Below the pieces are notes generated by a model. The model searched no databases and was not told where the DNA came from. It saw only the letters and a list, made by a program, of their open reading frames with translations. A DNA stretch of 64,000 bases from Oceanisphaera litoralis (lineage in GTDB: Bacteria; Pseudomonadota; Gammaproteobacteria; Enterobacterales; Aeromonadaceae), in NCBI RefSeq assembly GCF_016907015.1, contig NZ_JAFBBE010000014.1:1-64000 (forward strand). The letters are read 5' to 3'. Positions 55,124 through 64,000 of this stretch are shown here, piece after piece; the stretch's first letter is position 1; each line of letters begins with the position of its first letter. The position numbers and the translations under genes are program-made.

Positions 55124-57355
55124 TCAGCCTTTCAGTGCGGCCAGGGCCTGGTTCAGCGTCGCGCTGGGGCGCATGACCTTTTCTACCGCCGTCGGGTCGA
55201 CGTGGTAATAGCCGTCGAGGCCGGCGGGCTGGCCCTGTACCGCGTTCAGCTCGGCGACTATCTGCTGCTCGTTGTCGGCCAGTGCCTTGGCCAGCGGCGC
55301 GAAGTGGGCGGCCAGTTCGGCGTCGTCGGTCTGGGCGGCCAGCTGCTGGGCCCAGTACAGGCTCAGGTAGAAGTGGCTGCCGCGGTTGTCCAGCTCGCCG
55401 GCGCGGCGCGACGGCGACTTGCCGTTGTCCAGCAGCAGCTCGGTGGCCTTGTCCAGGCAGGTGGCCAGGATCTTGGCGCGGGCGTTGCCTTCCTTGATGC
55501 CCAGCTCTTCCAGCGACACCGCCAGCGCCAGGAATTCACCCAGTGAGTCCCAGCGCAGGTGGTTTTCTTCCATCAGCTGCTGTACGTGCTTGGGTGCCGA
55601 ACCGCCGGCACCGGTTTCGTACATGCCGCCACCGGCCAGCATCGGCACTATGGACAGCATCTTGGCCGAAGTGCCCAGTTCCATGATCGGGAACAGGTCG
55701 GTCAGGTAGTCACGCAGCACGTTACCGGTCACGGAGATGGTGTCCAGGCCGCGGATCATACGCTCCATCGAGAAGCGGATGGCTTCGTTGTAGGACATGA
55801 TACGAATGTCCAGGCCGCTCAGATCGTGCTCCTGCAGGTAGGCTTCCACCTTCTTCTGCAACTCGTTGTCGTGGGCGCGCTCGGCGTCCAGCCAGAATAC
55901 CGCCGGAGTGGCGGAGTGGCGGGCGCGGGTGACGGCCAGCTTGACCCAGTCGCGAATGGCGGCATCCTTGGTCTGGCAGGCACGCCAGATATCGCCTTGT
56001 TCCACTTCGTGCTGCATCAGCACCTGACCGTTGGCATCGACCACGCGCATGGTGCCGTTTTCGCTCAGTTCGAAGGTCTTGTCGTGGGAACCGTACTCTT
56101 CGGCCTTCATCGCCATCAGACCCACGTTGGGCACTGTACCCATGGTGCGGGGATCGAAGGCGCCGTTGGTCTTGCAGAAGTTGATCACTTCCTGATAGAT
56201 GCGGGCATAGGTGCTTTCCGGCATCACCGCCTTGGTGTCTTTCTGCTTGCCGTCACGGCCCCACATCTGACCGGAATTGCGGATCATGGCGGGCATGGAG
56301 GCATCTACTATCACGTCGCTCGGCACGTGCAGGTTGGTGATGCCCTTGACCGAGTCGACCATTGCCATTTCCGGGCGGAGTTCGTAGCAGTCGTGAATGG
56401 CCTGCTCGATTTCGTCCTGGGTGGACTGGGGCAGGGTCTTGATCTTTTCCAGCACGCTGTTCATGCCGTTGTTGGGATTGACGCCCAGCTCGTCGAACAG
56501 CTCGCCGTACTTTTCGAAGACTTCCCGGTAGAAGACCTTGACGGCATGGCCGAACACGATGGGGTGAGACACCTTCATCATGGTGGCCTTGACGTGCAGT
56601 GACCACATGACGCCGGTCTCTTTACAGTCTTGCAGTGTCTGTTCGAAGAAGTCCGACAGTTTACGGGCACTCATGAACATGCCGTCCAGCACTTCGCCGG
56701 CCTGCAGCGGCAGTTCTTTTTTCAGTTCGACCTGGCCGGCCTGGTTGACGAATTCGATACGAACGGTCTGATCCTTGTCCATGGTGACGGACTGCTCGCT
56801 GGAGAAGAAGTCACCGCCCTTCATGTAATCGGCGTGGGAGCGGGAGGCCTTGCTCCAGGCACCCATGGAATGCGGGTATTTGCGTACGAAGGCCTTCACC
56901 GCCGCCGGGGCACGACGGTCGGAGTTGCCCTGGCGCAGTACCGGGTTGACCGCGCTGCCGAGAATTTTGGAATAGCGCTCGGCGGCGGACTTTTCTTCGT
57001 CGGTGTTGGCTTCTTCCGGCAGATCGGGAATATCGAAGCCCTGGGTTTGCAGCTCCTTGATGCAGGCGCGCAGCTGGGGCACAGAGGCGCTGATGTTGGG
57101 CAGCTTGATGATGTTGGCATGCGGATCCTGGGTCAGCTCACCCAGCTCACTCAGGCCATCAACCACACGTTGTGCTTCGCTCAGGCGCTCGGGAAAGGCG
57201 GCCAGTACGCGGCCGGCCAGCGAGATATCGCTCAGGGTCACGTTAATGCCGGCGCTGCTGGCAAAGGTGCGCACTATGGGAAGTAACGAGTAGGTGGCGA
57301 GGGCGGGGGCTTCATCGGTCAAGGTATATACGATGGTCGGTTCTTTGGTTGTCAT
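55124..57355 (-). CDS. icd: NADP-dependent isocitrate dehydrogenase, monomeric type
   Basis: A 743-residue monomeric IDH of the TCA cycle, unrelated in length to the 416-residue dimeric form. Diagnostic blocks are [20 protein letters not shown] at the start, [56 protein letters not shown] and [20 protein letters not shown]. Start set at ATG 57355 ([12 protein letters not shown]). The upstream open extension of 27 codons lacks similarity. Followed by a strong terminator. Confidence 0.95.
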   Translation of the reverse strand: MTTKEPTIVYTLTDEAPALATYSLLPIVRTFASSAGINVTLSDISLAGRVLAAFPERLSEAQRVVDGLSELGELTQDPHANIIKLPNISASVPQLRACIKELQTQGFDIPDLPEEANTDEEKSAAERYSKILGSAVNPVLRQGNSDRRAPAAVKAFVRKYPHSMGAWSKASRSHADYMKGGDFFSSEQSVTMDKDQTVRIEFVNQAGQVELKKELPLQAGEVLDGMFMSARKLSDFFEQTLQDCKETGVMWSLHVKATMMKVSHPIVFGHAVKVFYREVFEKYGELFDELGVNPNNGMNSVLEKIKTLPQSTQDEIEQAIHDCYELRPEMAMVDSVKGITNLHVPSDVIVDASMPAMIRNSGQMWGRDGKQKDTKAVMPESTYARIYQEVINFCKTNGAFDPRTMGTVPNVGLMAMKAEEYGSHDKTFELSENGTMRVVDANGQVLMQHEVEQGDIWRACQTKDAAIRDWVKLAVTRARHSATPAVFWLDAERAHDNELQKKVEAYLQEHDLSGLDIRIMSYNEAIRFSMERMIRGLDTISVTGNVLRDYLTDLFPIMELGTSAKMLSIVPMLAGGGMYETGAGGSAPKHVQQLMEENHLRWDSLGEFLALAVSLEELGIKEGNARAKILATCLDKATELLLDNGKSPSRRAGELDNRGSHFYLSLYWAQQLAAQTDDAELAAHFAPLAKALADNEQQIVAELNAVQGQPAGLDGYYHVDPTAVEKVMRPSATLNQALAALKG

Positions 57356-57576
57356 TATTTCGCTTGTTCCCTGCTTGATAGGTGGGTTCAACGGCTCGGC
57401 GTGGCACCAATTGTTGGCTGGCACTGGCGCTGGCATACACCGCTGGATTGCATTTCCGCCCGGTATTGTATGACATATAGGCCCCTAGACTTAAGCGCCC
57501 TGAGTAAATTCTGTGGCGTCACTCGACTAAAGAGATATTGGCGGCCGCTGGAGGCGCTGGAAAGCAGGTCCCGGGT

Positions 57577-59091
57577 TCAGGCCCTGTCGTCGCGATCACG
57601 GTCGTTGCGGTCACGGTCGCCGCGGTCGGTGGCCGGGAGCGTCGGTCGGGCCACGCAGGCCTGATCCCGCCCCTTGTGCTTGGCCTGGTAAAGGGCCTCG
57701 TCTGCTCGCTGCACCAGGGTATCCACGGTATCGGCGGGTTCGAGCGCCGCTATGCCGGCACTGGCGCTAATGTGTTCCTGTCCGGGGAAGCGATGCCGGC
57801 GTATGCTGGCCAGTAGTCGTTCGGCCAGCTGTCTGCACTGACCGAGATCGGTTTCAAAGCACACTATCAGGAATTCCTCCCCGCCCCAGCGGCAGATGGC
57901 GTCGGCCTCGCGCAGATTATCCTGCAGCAGTTGACCGAACCGGACCAGCACCTTGTCGCCGGTCAGGTGGCCATATTGGTCATTGACGTGCTTGAAGTGA
58001 TCGATATCGAGCAGGATCACCGTCAGTGGGCGACGGTAACGTTGTGCCCGGCGCAGGTCTTTTTCCAGCGTCAGGTTCAGGCCGTGCCGGTTGGGCAACC
58101 GGGTCAGGGCATCGGTCTGTGCCATGACCTCGAGCTGCCGGTTCAGCGCCCGCAGGCGACGTGCCCAGAACAGGCTGGTGCCGGTGACGGCGGCCAGCAG
58201 CAACCCCAGACCATAGGCCAGGGTGTAATCGGTGACCACCTCCGACACCATCTGCAATGACAGGTAACGATTCATGACCTGTTGCCGCTCCTGATCGGTC
58301 ATGGCATTGATGCCCCGGTTCAGAATATCGCGCAGGGTATGTTCCGACTGGAGTACCCCCATGCGCAGCCGGTTTTCATAACCGGGCACCTGTCCCGAAA
58401 TTTTGAGGTTGTACCAGCCCTGCTGCTTGATGGTATGGGCCGCCACCACCAGGGATCTCAGGGTCAGATCGGCTTTGCCATCCGATACCAGTTGCATGGC
58501 TTCGGATTCCGACTCGGTGTCGATAATGGTCAGGTTGGGAAAGTCCCGGGCAAAGAGTTCGAACATGGCCGTGCCGCGGGGCAGGGCCATGGTGTGGTCG
58601 GTCAGGCCGGCCAGGTCGGAGATGAAAGGATGTTCTTCCCGGGAAATCAGCACATTGGGATCGTCCAGCAGCGGGTCGGTAAAGATAAGCCACTGTTCGC
58701 GATCCGGCGTCTGGTTGAGCAGACTCAGGGCCACGCAGTCTCCGTTACGGGAAGCGGTCAGGCTCTGCTCCCAGCCGGAGGTGGGATGCAACTGTATCTG
58801 TAGCCCCGTCTTGGCGGCGACCAGGGTGATGAGATCGGCGGCGATGCCCACATGCTGATTGTTTTTGTCTATGGCTTCGAAAGGTAACCAGTCCGGATCC
58901 ACGCACATGGAGATGGTCGGGTGGGCATCGATATACACTTGCTGGGTGACGCTGAGCGGCACCCGGGGTTCGGCGGCCCACAGGCTGGTGCCGGCGACCA
59001 GCAGGAAGAGACCGAACAGCAGGCGGTAATCGGATAACCGGCGCGATATTAAAGCGAGCCTGCCCAGGGTGGGCATTGAGGCTGAATTCAT
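57577..59091 (-). CDS. Diguanylate cyclase with periplasmic solute-binding (SBP_bac_3) sensor
   Basis: A 504-residue protein. A hydrophobic N-terminal signal/anchor (YRLLFGLFLLVAGTSLWA) precedes a periplasmic amino-acid-binding-protein-like domain (about 50-280; ISMCVDPDWLPFEAIDKNN, TMALPRGTAMFELF). One membrane helix follows near 310, then a GGDEF domain with WGGEEF and an intact RxxD I-site (READ, five residues before). So it should make c-di-GMP with product inhibition. The tail is a short Asp/Arg repeat (DRGDRDRNDRDRDDRA). Start ATG 59091 is chosen after an AGGTCAGGG. Ligand unknown. Confidence 0.88.
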   Translation of the reverse strand: MNSASMPTLGRLALISRRLSDYRLLFGLFLLVAGTSLWAAEPRVPLSVTQQVYIDAHPTISMCVDPDWLPFEAIDKNNQHVGIAADLITLVAAKTGLQIQLHPTSGWEQSLTASRNGDCVALSLLNQTPDREQWLIFTDPLLDDPNVLISREEHPFISDLAGLTDHTMALPRGTAMFELFARDFPNLTIIDTESESEAMQLVSDGKADLTLRSLVVAAHTIKQQGWYNLKISGQVPGYENRLRMGVLQSEHTLRDILNRGINAMTDQERQQVMNRYLSLQMVSEVVTDYTLAYGLGLLLAAVTGTSLFWARRLRALNRQLEVMAQTDALTRLPNRHGLNLTLEKDLRRAQRYRRPLTVILLDIDHFKHVNDQYGHLTGDKVLVRFGQLLQDNLREADAICRWGGEEFLIVCFETDLGQCRQLAERLLASIRRHRFPGQEHISASAGIAALEPADTVDTLVQRADEALYQAKHKGRDQACVARPTLPATDRGDRDRNDRDRDDRA

Positions 59092-59231
59092 CCCTGACCT
59101 CAGGCGTTGGTGTATGAGTCCATCATGCGACTTTCGACGGCCGAGGGCAATGGTTAGCAACGCCCTATTGCCGGCCTCAGGCCGGCACGGGGAAAGGGGA
59201 TGCCTCTTTATGTTTCAGTGCTCCCGATGTT

Positions 59232-60587
59232 TCAGTGCTCCCGCTGGGGGATTTCCTCTATTTCCACAATTTTGGAGCGGCTCATCACCACTTTCCAGCG
59301 CTGGATGACCGGCGGCTTCTGGCCCTGGGTTTCACGGGTGACCAGGTTGATCAGATAGCGTTTTTCCACCGCCTGACGGGAGACCTGGCCTTCCTTGAGC
59401 TGGTAGACGTGGTGCGAGCCCTTTTCCATCAGCTTGGACAGCAGACTCAAATCCAGATGCAGCAATTCGCGGGTCTGTTCGTAGCCACTCAGAAAGCGGG
59501 TGGGCAACATGCGGGAGTGGCTGCCGTAGTGCATGACCACTTCTTCCCGCTGGCTCACGTTGGCATGGCGTGTCGCCAGAATGTCGTCGCTCAGCCGGGA
59601 GGGGCGGCGATAGTCGAACCATTCCAGCTGACGCCCCACCAGCTGGCTGCTGTGCACATCGAAATACTGTCGACGCCATTTGGGGCGACCCTTGCGCAAC
59701 CAGCGCCACAGGGTGTTGCGCAAGTCGTCCTTGAACAGTTCACGCAGCGCATAAAGCAGGGCGAGGGCGAAGATCACCATCAGCGAAATGCCGCCCAGGG
59801 TTTCGCGCACCTCGTAGGCGGCCAGCGATACCGAGGTCATCACCACGGCGGTGACCCCCGCCTTGAGCAGTTTCTGTTCGCCGCCGCCCAGCTCCCGGGT
59901 TTTCTCCTTGAGTGTCACCGGATATTCGATCAATCTGCGCAGCAGCCGCATCTTGTTGGAAATGCGCGACAGCGCCTCCGTGGTATGGCTGGAGTTATAT
60001 TGTTGCTTGTCACGATGCCGGCGCTCGATATCACAGATTTCCAGCAGCAGTGACTTGGTTGTCTTGTAGTCGCCGCTGCGGGGCAGGTGAGCCACCAGCG
60101 ACAAGAGTCGCTGCTCGGTAAACCAGGACAGGTAGTTGTCGATATTGACGTAGTACTTGAGCAGGGTCTGATCGGTGGGCACATTGCGGCGCAGGCGGCG
60201 CAGAATATCCTGGGCCAGGGCGATCACCTCTTCTATCGCCTCCTGGCTGGCACTGTCTTTGCCGTTACGCAGCTGGTGGCTGGACTGTTCCAGCCCCACC
60301 ACATACTGATAGGCGTAGAGGCTGAGACTGAGCCGGTATTGCTCCGTGGTGAGCTTGCCCCGGCGGGCCAGGCGGCTGTGCACCAGCGGCAGCAGCGGCT
60401 GGTCGCTGAAATAGGTGCGTTGTACCTGAATGGCGCCGTGGTAAAACTCCTCTTCCGGCACCACATGAGTATTCAGCCCCAGTTCGCCGGGAATAAAGAG
60501 ATAAATATCCAGCCGGTGCTCGGTCGCCTCCCGCAGGATACGAGATATCTTGAGGGCGAAGCCATCTTTACGCTCAACGCTGATCAC
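59232..60587 (-). CDS. Uncharacterised two-helix membrane protein (451 aa)
   Basis: A 451-residue protein of unknown family, starting at GTG 60587. An N-terminal cytoplasmic region of about 250 residues is rich in Arg, Leu and Glu (helical, IEEVIALAQDILRRLRR). Two adjacent membrane helices (VTAVVMTSVSLAAYEV and ISLMVIFALALLYALREL, about 246-290) follow, and then a C-terminal soluble domain of about 160 residues. The N terminus IYLFIPGELGLNTHVVPEEEFY may bind something, but no motif is recognised. It lies between two c-di-GMP genes. Confidence 0.7.
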   Translation of the reverse strand: MISVERKDGFALKISRILREATEHRLDIYLFIPGELGLNTHVVPEEEFYHGAIQVQRTYFSDQPLLPLVHSRLARRGKLTTEQYRLSLSLYAYQYVVGLEQSSHQLRNGKDSASQEAIEEVIALAQDILRRLRRNVPTDQTLLKYYVNIDNYLSWFTEQRLLSLVAHLPRSGDYKTTKSLLLEICDIERRHRDKQQYNSSHTTEALSRISNKMRLLRRLIEYPVTLKEKTRELGGGEQKLLKAGVTAVVMTSVSLAAYEVRETLGGISLMVIFALALLYALRELFKDDLRNTLWRWLRKGRPKWRRQYFDVHSSQLVGRQLEWFDYRRPSRLSDDILATRHANVSQREEVVMHYGSHSRMLPTRFLSGYEQTRELLHLDLSLLSKLMEKGSHHVYQLKEGQVSRQAVEKRYLINLVTRETQGQKPPVIQRWKVVMSRSKIVEIEEIPQREH

Positions 60588-60806
60588 GGGCGGGATTTAC
60601 ACCATAATAATGAATGATGACAGCATCTTAACGTATTTTTTCGCGCGGCGCTCAGGGGCCAGAAAACCGCGGAAATTATGCCGTAGGGGCCATGCCGGGC
60701 CGATGGAGGGTGTCGAGCGCTGAAAATCCACCCGCATCGGGGGGAGCCGGGCTTGAGTCGGTATGGCGGTTGCGGCGACAATGGCGTTTTTCCGGGGAAT
60801 ACCAGC

Positions 60807-61052
60807 ATGGCTTTTCGTATCAGTTACCACTATCACAAGCAGCAAAAAGAAATCGGTTTTGCCAATGACAAGCACCACAGCGTCTATGATGCCATCGCCA
60901 CGGCGGAAGGGGTGGATCTGACCGAGTTTCATCGCATGGAAAGCCAGGTGGCCAATGTCAGCCGCAACGATCGCAAGACCATGAAGGACTTTCGCGAAGA
61001 ATATTTCCGCAAGCTGGGCTTCAGTCAGGTAACCATAGTGCGTGAAGACTAA
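60807..61052 (+). CDS. Conserved-looking small cytoplasmic protein (81 aa)
   Basis: An 81-residue soluble protein beginning MAFRISYHYHKQQKEIGFAN, rich in His, Lys and Glu, probably alpha-helical (TMKDFREEYFRKLGFSQVTI). GGGGA sits 8-12 bases before ATG 60807. The frame can extend 18 codons upstream, but that part is unconvincing. No family recognised. Monocistronic. Confidence 0.65.
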   Translation: MAFRISYHYHKQQKEIGFANDKHHSVYDAIATAEGVDLTEFHRMESQVANVSRNDRKTMKDFREEYFRKLGFSQVTIVRED

Positions 61053-61231
61053 TGCTGGGTACGGACAGCGCCAGCCTGCTCATGTCTGTTCCTGCCAACC
61101 CGCGGATACAGGCTGCATCTGCGTGAAAAATGGCTCTGGCTCGTGGTTTTAATCACCTCATCGGCAAGGATGTGGACAGCGTCAAATGGGTTTGCCATGA
61201 TAGATGGAACGCAACAGTCAACGGATGACAT

Positions 61232-63058
61232 GTGGAACAGATTCAGAGCTTTTTCGGTTATCACAAGGCCCTGACGCAGCTGGTGCATGGCCGGCGTTTT
61301 ATCGGGCTGGACAAGCGCAAGAAGCTGGAAGCCTTGAGTGCCCTTTGTGGCGAACTGCTCCGGGTCGACAGTGTCGGCATCTGGACGCTTAGCCTCAGTG
61401 ATGACCATCTTGAGCGTGACTTGTGTTATCCACGGGGCCTGGATGGCCGGGGTCAGGGTCTCAGCCTGAGTCGGGACCAGCATGAGGTCTATTTTTCGGC
61501 GCTGGATGCCGCCGAAATCATCTGTACCCATGATGTGAGCACGGATCCTCGTACCCGTTCCTTTCATCCGCGTTACCTTAATGAAACCCAGCTGGTCGAG
61601 TCCATGCTGGGCGCACCTCTCTACGACGGCAATCGTTTATGTGGTGTTATCGGCCTTGAAAGCCGGCAACGACGACAGTGGAGCCTGGCCGATATCGCCT
61701 GCGTGACGGCCGTCGCCGATACCATCAGCCTCATCAATACCCACGAGGCCTGGCTGAACAGCCGCAAAGAGCTGGATTACATTACCCATCACGATGATTT
61801 TACTGGTCTGCGGAACCTTCGCGCATTGCGTAATTATATACAGCAGCAGATCGAACAGCAGGCGGAGGAATCCTTTGCCCTGTTGTGGTTCGATATCGAC
61901 CGGCTCAATGCCATCAATAACGGCATGGGGCAGCAGGTGGGTGACGCCGTGGTGAGCGAAGTGGCAGCCCGGTTGCGGGGCATGCAGTTGCCGGGCAAGG
62001 AGATGGTGGCGCGGGTCGGCGGAGACGAGTTCGCCATGATCTGCCGTTTTCCACAGGGGCGGGGGACCATGGACAAGGCGGTGGATGCCATTCTGGAAAC
62101 CATCAACTATCCCATCAGGATCGGAGAGCAGAAAGTCCAGATCAGTGCCAGCATCGGCATTTCCTTTTTCCCCGATGATGGCGGAGATGTACCCACCCTG
62201 ATTCGTCACAGCGAGTCGGCCATGTACTACGCCAAGGCCTGCGGGCGACGTCAGGCGCAGTATTTCAATCAGGATATCTCGAGTACCGCCAGGGCGCGTT
62301 TTCTGCTGGAAAGCCAGTTGATCGAAGCCATCGCCGCCGGTGGCCTGAGTGTCTTTTACCAGCCGATCATGTCCGGCGACGGTCGTGCCGTGGTCAGTGC
62401 CGAAGCCCTGGTGCGCTGGCAGCACGACACCCTGGGCTGTATGTCACAGGCGGATTTTTTGCCGCTGGCCTACGAGGCCGGGCTTATCGCCGACCTGGAT
62501 CTCTGGGTGCTGGAACGGGTATGTCGGGATATACAGCAGGCTCGTGAACAGGATGTGCCGATGCCGCCGGTGGCGGTGAACCTTTCTGCCGACTCCATCA
62601 TGGATCCCCTGCTGGCGGATAAAGTCCGGGAAAGGCTCCAGCGTTATCAGGTGCTGGGCACGCAACTGGAGCTGGAGGTCATCGAAGACGCCGTCAAGGG
62701 AGACTCGACCGTTTTGCAGCAAACACTGGCAGAGCTGGTGCGCATGGGCATCAAGTTGTCCATTGACGATTTTGGCACCGGTTATTCCTCGCTGTTGCGG
62801 CTAAAGAACCTGCCATTTACCAAGTTGAAAATCGATCGCTCCTTCATTCAGGACCTGCCACAGGACACGGATGACTGCGCCATTACCCTGTCCATTCTGG
62901 GGATGGCCAAGGGGCTGGGCGTGGAAGTGGTGGCCGAGGGGGTGGAAAACAGCGAGCAGGAAGCCTGGCTGCAGCATCAGGGCTGCAATTATCTGCAGGG
63001 CTTCAAATACCACAAACCCATGCCGTTCGAAGCCTTTATGGCGCTGCTGAATTATTGA
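61232..63058 (+). CDS. GAF-GGDEF-EAL c-di-GMP signalling protein
   Basis: A 608-residue cytosolic protein without a signal peptide. A GAF sensor occupies about 15-170 (LGAPLYDGNRLCGVIGLES). The GGDEF domain has VGGDEF near residue 263 and no RxxD I-site (PGKE instead). The EAL domain has EALVRW near 389, LELEVIEDAV, LSIDDFGTGYSSL, KLKIDRSFIQDL and VVAEGVE, all residues needed for phosphodiesterase activity. So both domains look catalytically competent on paper. GTG start at 61232 has a weak Shine-Dalgarno, so the start is uncertain. Confidence 0.88.
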   Translation: MEQIQSFFGYHKALTQLVHGRRFIGLDKRKKLEALSALCGELLRVDSVGIWTLSLSDDHLERDLCYPRGLDGRGQGLSLSRDQHEVYFSALDAAEIICTHDVSTDPRTRSFHPRYLNETQLVESMLGAPLYDGNRLCGVIGLESRQRRQWSLADIACVTAVADTISLINTHEAWLNSRKELDYITHHDDFTGLRNLRALRNYIQQQIEQQAEESFALLWFDIDRLNAINNGMGQQVGDAVVSEVAARLRGMQLPGKEMVARVGGDEFAMICRFPQGRGTMDKAVDAILETINYPIRIGEQKVQISASIGISFFPDDGGDVPTLIRHSESAMYYAKACGRRQAQYFNQDISSTARARFLLESQLIEAIAAGGLSVFYQPIMSGDGRAVVSAEALVRWQHDTLGCMSQADFLPLAYEAGLIADLDLWVLERVCRDIQQAREQDVPMPPVAVNLSADSIMDPLLADKVRERLQRYQVLGTQLELEVIEDAVKGDSTVLQQTLAELVRMGIKLSIDDFGTGYSSLLRLKNLPFTKLKIDRSFIQDLPQDTDDCAITLSILGMAKGLGVEVVAEGVENSEQEAWLQHQGCNYLQGFKYHKPMPFEAFMALLNY

Positions 63059-63188
63059 TTTCAAGCGGGCATTCATCTCTCTTTGTTGTTCCGCCTTTTT
63101 GCGGGTACCGAAGGCGTGATAGTGGATGGAAATAACGACCAGCTTGCTTACAATGAACCGAATATCATCATCTGCAAGGAATGAAATA

Positions 63189-63677
63189 ATGGCATCGTTA
63201 CGCACCCTGCTGGCCACGGCCCTGCTGCTGGGCTCAGCGGTGGTTTTCGCCCACGACTACCATGGCGGTGATCTGGATATAGCCCATCCCTGGAGCCGGC
63301 CGCTGCCGCCGGTGGCCACCACCGGCGTGACCTATCTGACGGTGAGTAACAAGGGCGATGCCGAGGATGTGCTGCTGGGCGCCGAGAGCCCGGTCGCGGA
63401 AAAAGTGGAAATTCATACTCATATCAAGGATGGCGAGTTGATGAAGATGCGCCAACTGAACGAGCTGGTGATCCCGGCCGGTGGCGAGCTGATACTGGCG
63501 CCGGGTGGTCATCACCTGATGCTGATGGGTCTGAAGCAGGTGCCGGCCGTCGGCGAACGCTTTCCGCTGACCCTGTATTTCAAAAAGGCCGGTGCCCTAG
63601 AAGTGGACGTCGCGGTGGATGGCGAGCACGCGAAGCCGGAGGAAAAGGTCCATGACGACAGCCATCATCACCGCTAA
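63189..63677 (+). CDS. Periplasmic copper chaperone PCu(A)C
   Basis: A 162-residue secreted protein (signal peptide ...LGSAVVFA|HDY). The PCu(A)C copper site H(M)-x10-M-x21-HxM is readable in VEIHTHIKDGELMKMRQL and GGHHLMLMGL. The mature C terminus ends in a His-rich tail (HDDSHHHR). It delivers Cu(I) for cytochrome-oxidase CuA assembly. AAGGA sits 10 bases before ATG 63189. Confidence 0.92.
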   Translation: MASLRTLLATALLLGSAVVFAHDYHGGDLDIAHPWSRPLPPVATTGVTYLTVSNKGDAEDVLLGAESPVAEKVEIHTHIKDGELMKMRQLNELVIPAGGELILAPGGHHLMLMGLKQVPAVGERFPLTLYFKKAGALEVDVAVDGEHAKPEEKVHDDSHHHR

Positions 63678-64000
63678 ATATAAGAAGGGAACGGCTGGCC
63701 CCTTTTTATCAGATCGTCTGTTCGTCCGAAGCTGGTTGGTCAAAGGGCTCTCTACCCCCGACATGCCGCAGTAAATGACACTCAGCAGTGAAACCCGCTG
63801 CGAATATTCGCCGGATGCTTGGTCTAGCGCCACTGTTTCGTTACAACACGATAGAACCTTACTGCCGGGCAACAAAGCTTCGGGTGGAAACTTCTGTTCA
63901 AGAATACGGCTGCTCTGTGTGTACCTGAGGCTGTTGTAATTTAGCTGTATTGCCTGAGCCTGATGAAGGATCCGCTCTTAATAGAGGCTGTGGTTCCCGC
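63678..64000. other. Terminal non-coding stretch
   Basis: About 320 bp to the window end with no credible ORF. A GCTGCGAATATTC stretch near 63797 shares 13 bases with the hairpin of the 15.7-kb element; this could be chance. No gene or clear terminator is seen. Confidence 0.6.

Noticed and set aside
63790-63830. Third copy of the MITE-like element
   Set aside because: Only about 13 contiguous bases match and a match of this length can occur by chance; no terminal repeat is present.

Overview
The window is chromosomal DNA from a GC-rich gammaproteobacterium. Gene content and order point to the Aeromonadales/Oceanimonas-Zobellella neighbourhood; that placement is inferred from protein resemblance and synteny, because no search could be run. 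It opens on the 3' end of a 5S rRNA, so an rRNA operon lies just upstream.

Positions 1-14,200 are conserved housekeeping DNA: crcB; the ubiquinone genes ubiE-ubiJ-ubiB; tatA-tatB-tatC-tatD; hemB; convergent gppA and rhlB; trxA and rho; ubiD-fre; and ubiK with a 53-residue ORF overlapping its end. Positions 14,500-36,100 hold a K+ channel, a MITE-like element, the divergent ilvY/ilvC pair separated by a tandem-repeat operator region, tcdA, csdA-csdE, rep, a cytochrome c5, a MarR/beta-class GST pair, an EamA exporter, sbcD-sbcC, a DUF3360-type permease, a second GST and mscM.

Positions 36,100-41,340 are the most interesting part: an A+T-richer accessory cluster. It encodes a Tyr/Gly-rich secreted protein, a small secreted protein with the same Asn-rich 'SGNN' motif, a periplasmic-type C39 cysteine peptidase with no ABC transporter, a second small secreted protein with a double-glycine-like site, a degenerate enhancer-binding-protein-like regulator resembling VpsR, and an outer-membrane beta-barrel. 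It looks like a compact relative of the Fap functional-amyloid systems (C39 peptidase plus outer-membrane pore plus amyloid subunits), with its own c-di-GMP-type regulator. Two c-di-GMP enzymes lie 16-22 kb downstream.

Positions 41,400-50,500 carry ygjP, an arsR/ArsC-like pair whose phosphatase has lost its P-loop arginine, the scar of a deleted divergent norB/norR pair, and a LacI-controlled operon for an ABC importer coupled to a metallophosphodiesterase and a HAD phosphatase. Positions 50,500-64,000 carry a small outer-membrane barrel, a DctPQM TRAP transporter, a degenerate second copy of the MITE-like repeat, monomeric isocitrate dehydrogenase, a solute-sensing diguanylate cyclase, an unknown two-helix membrane protein, a GAF-GGDEF-EAL protein and a PCu(A)C copper chaperone.

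No tRNA, CRISPR array or transposase was seen. Functional names rest on motif reading and remembered family sequences.
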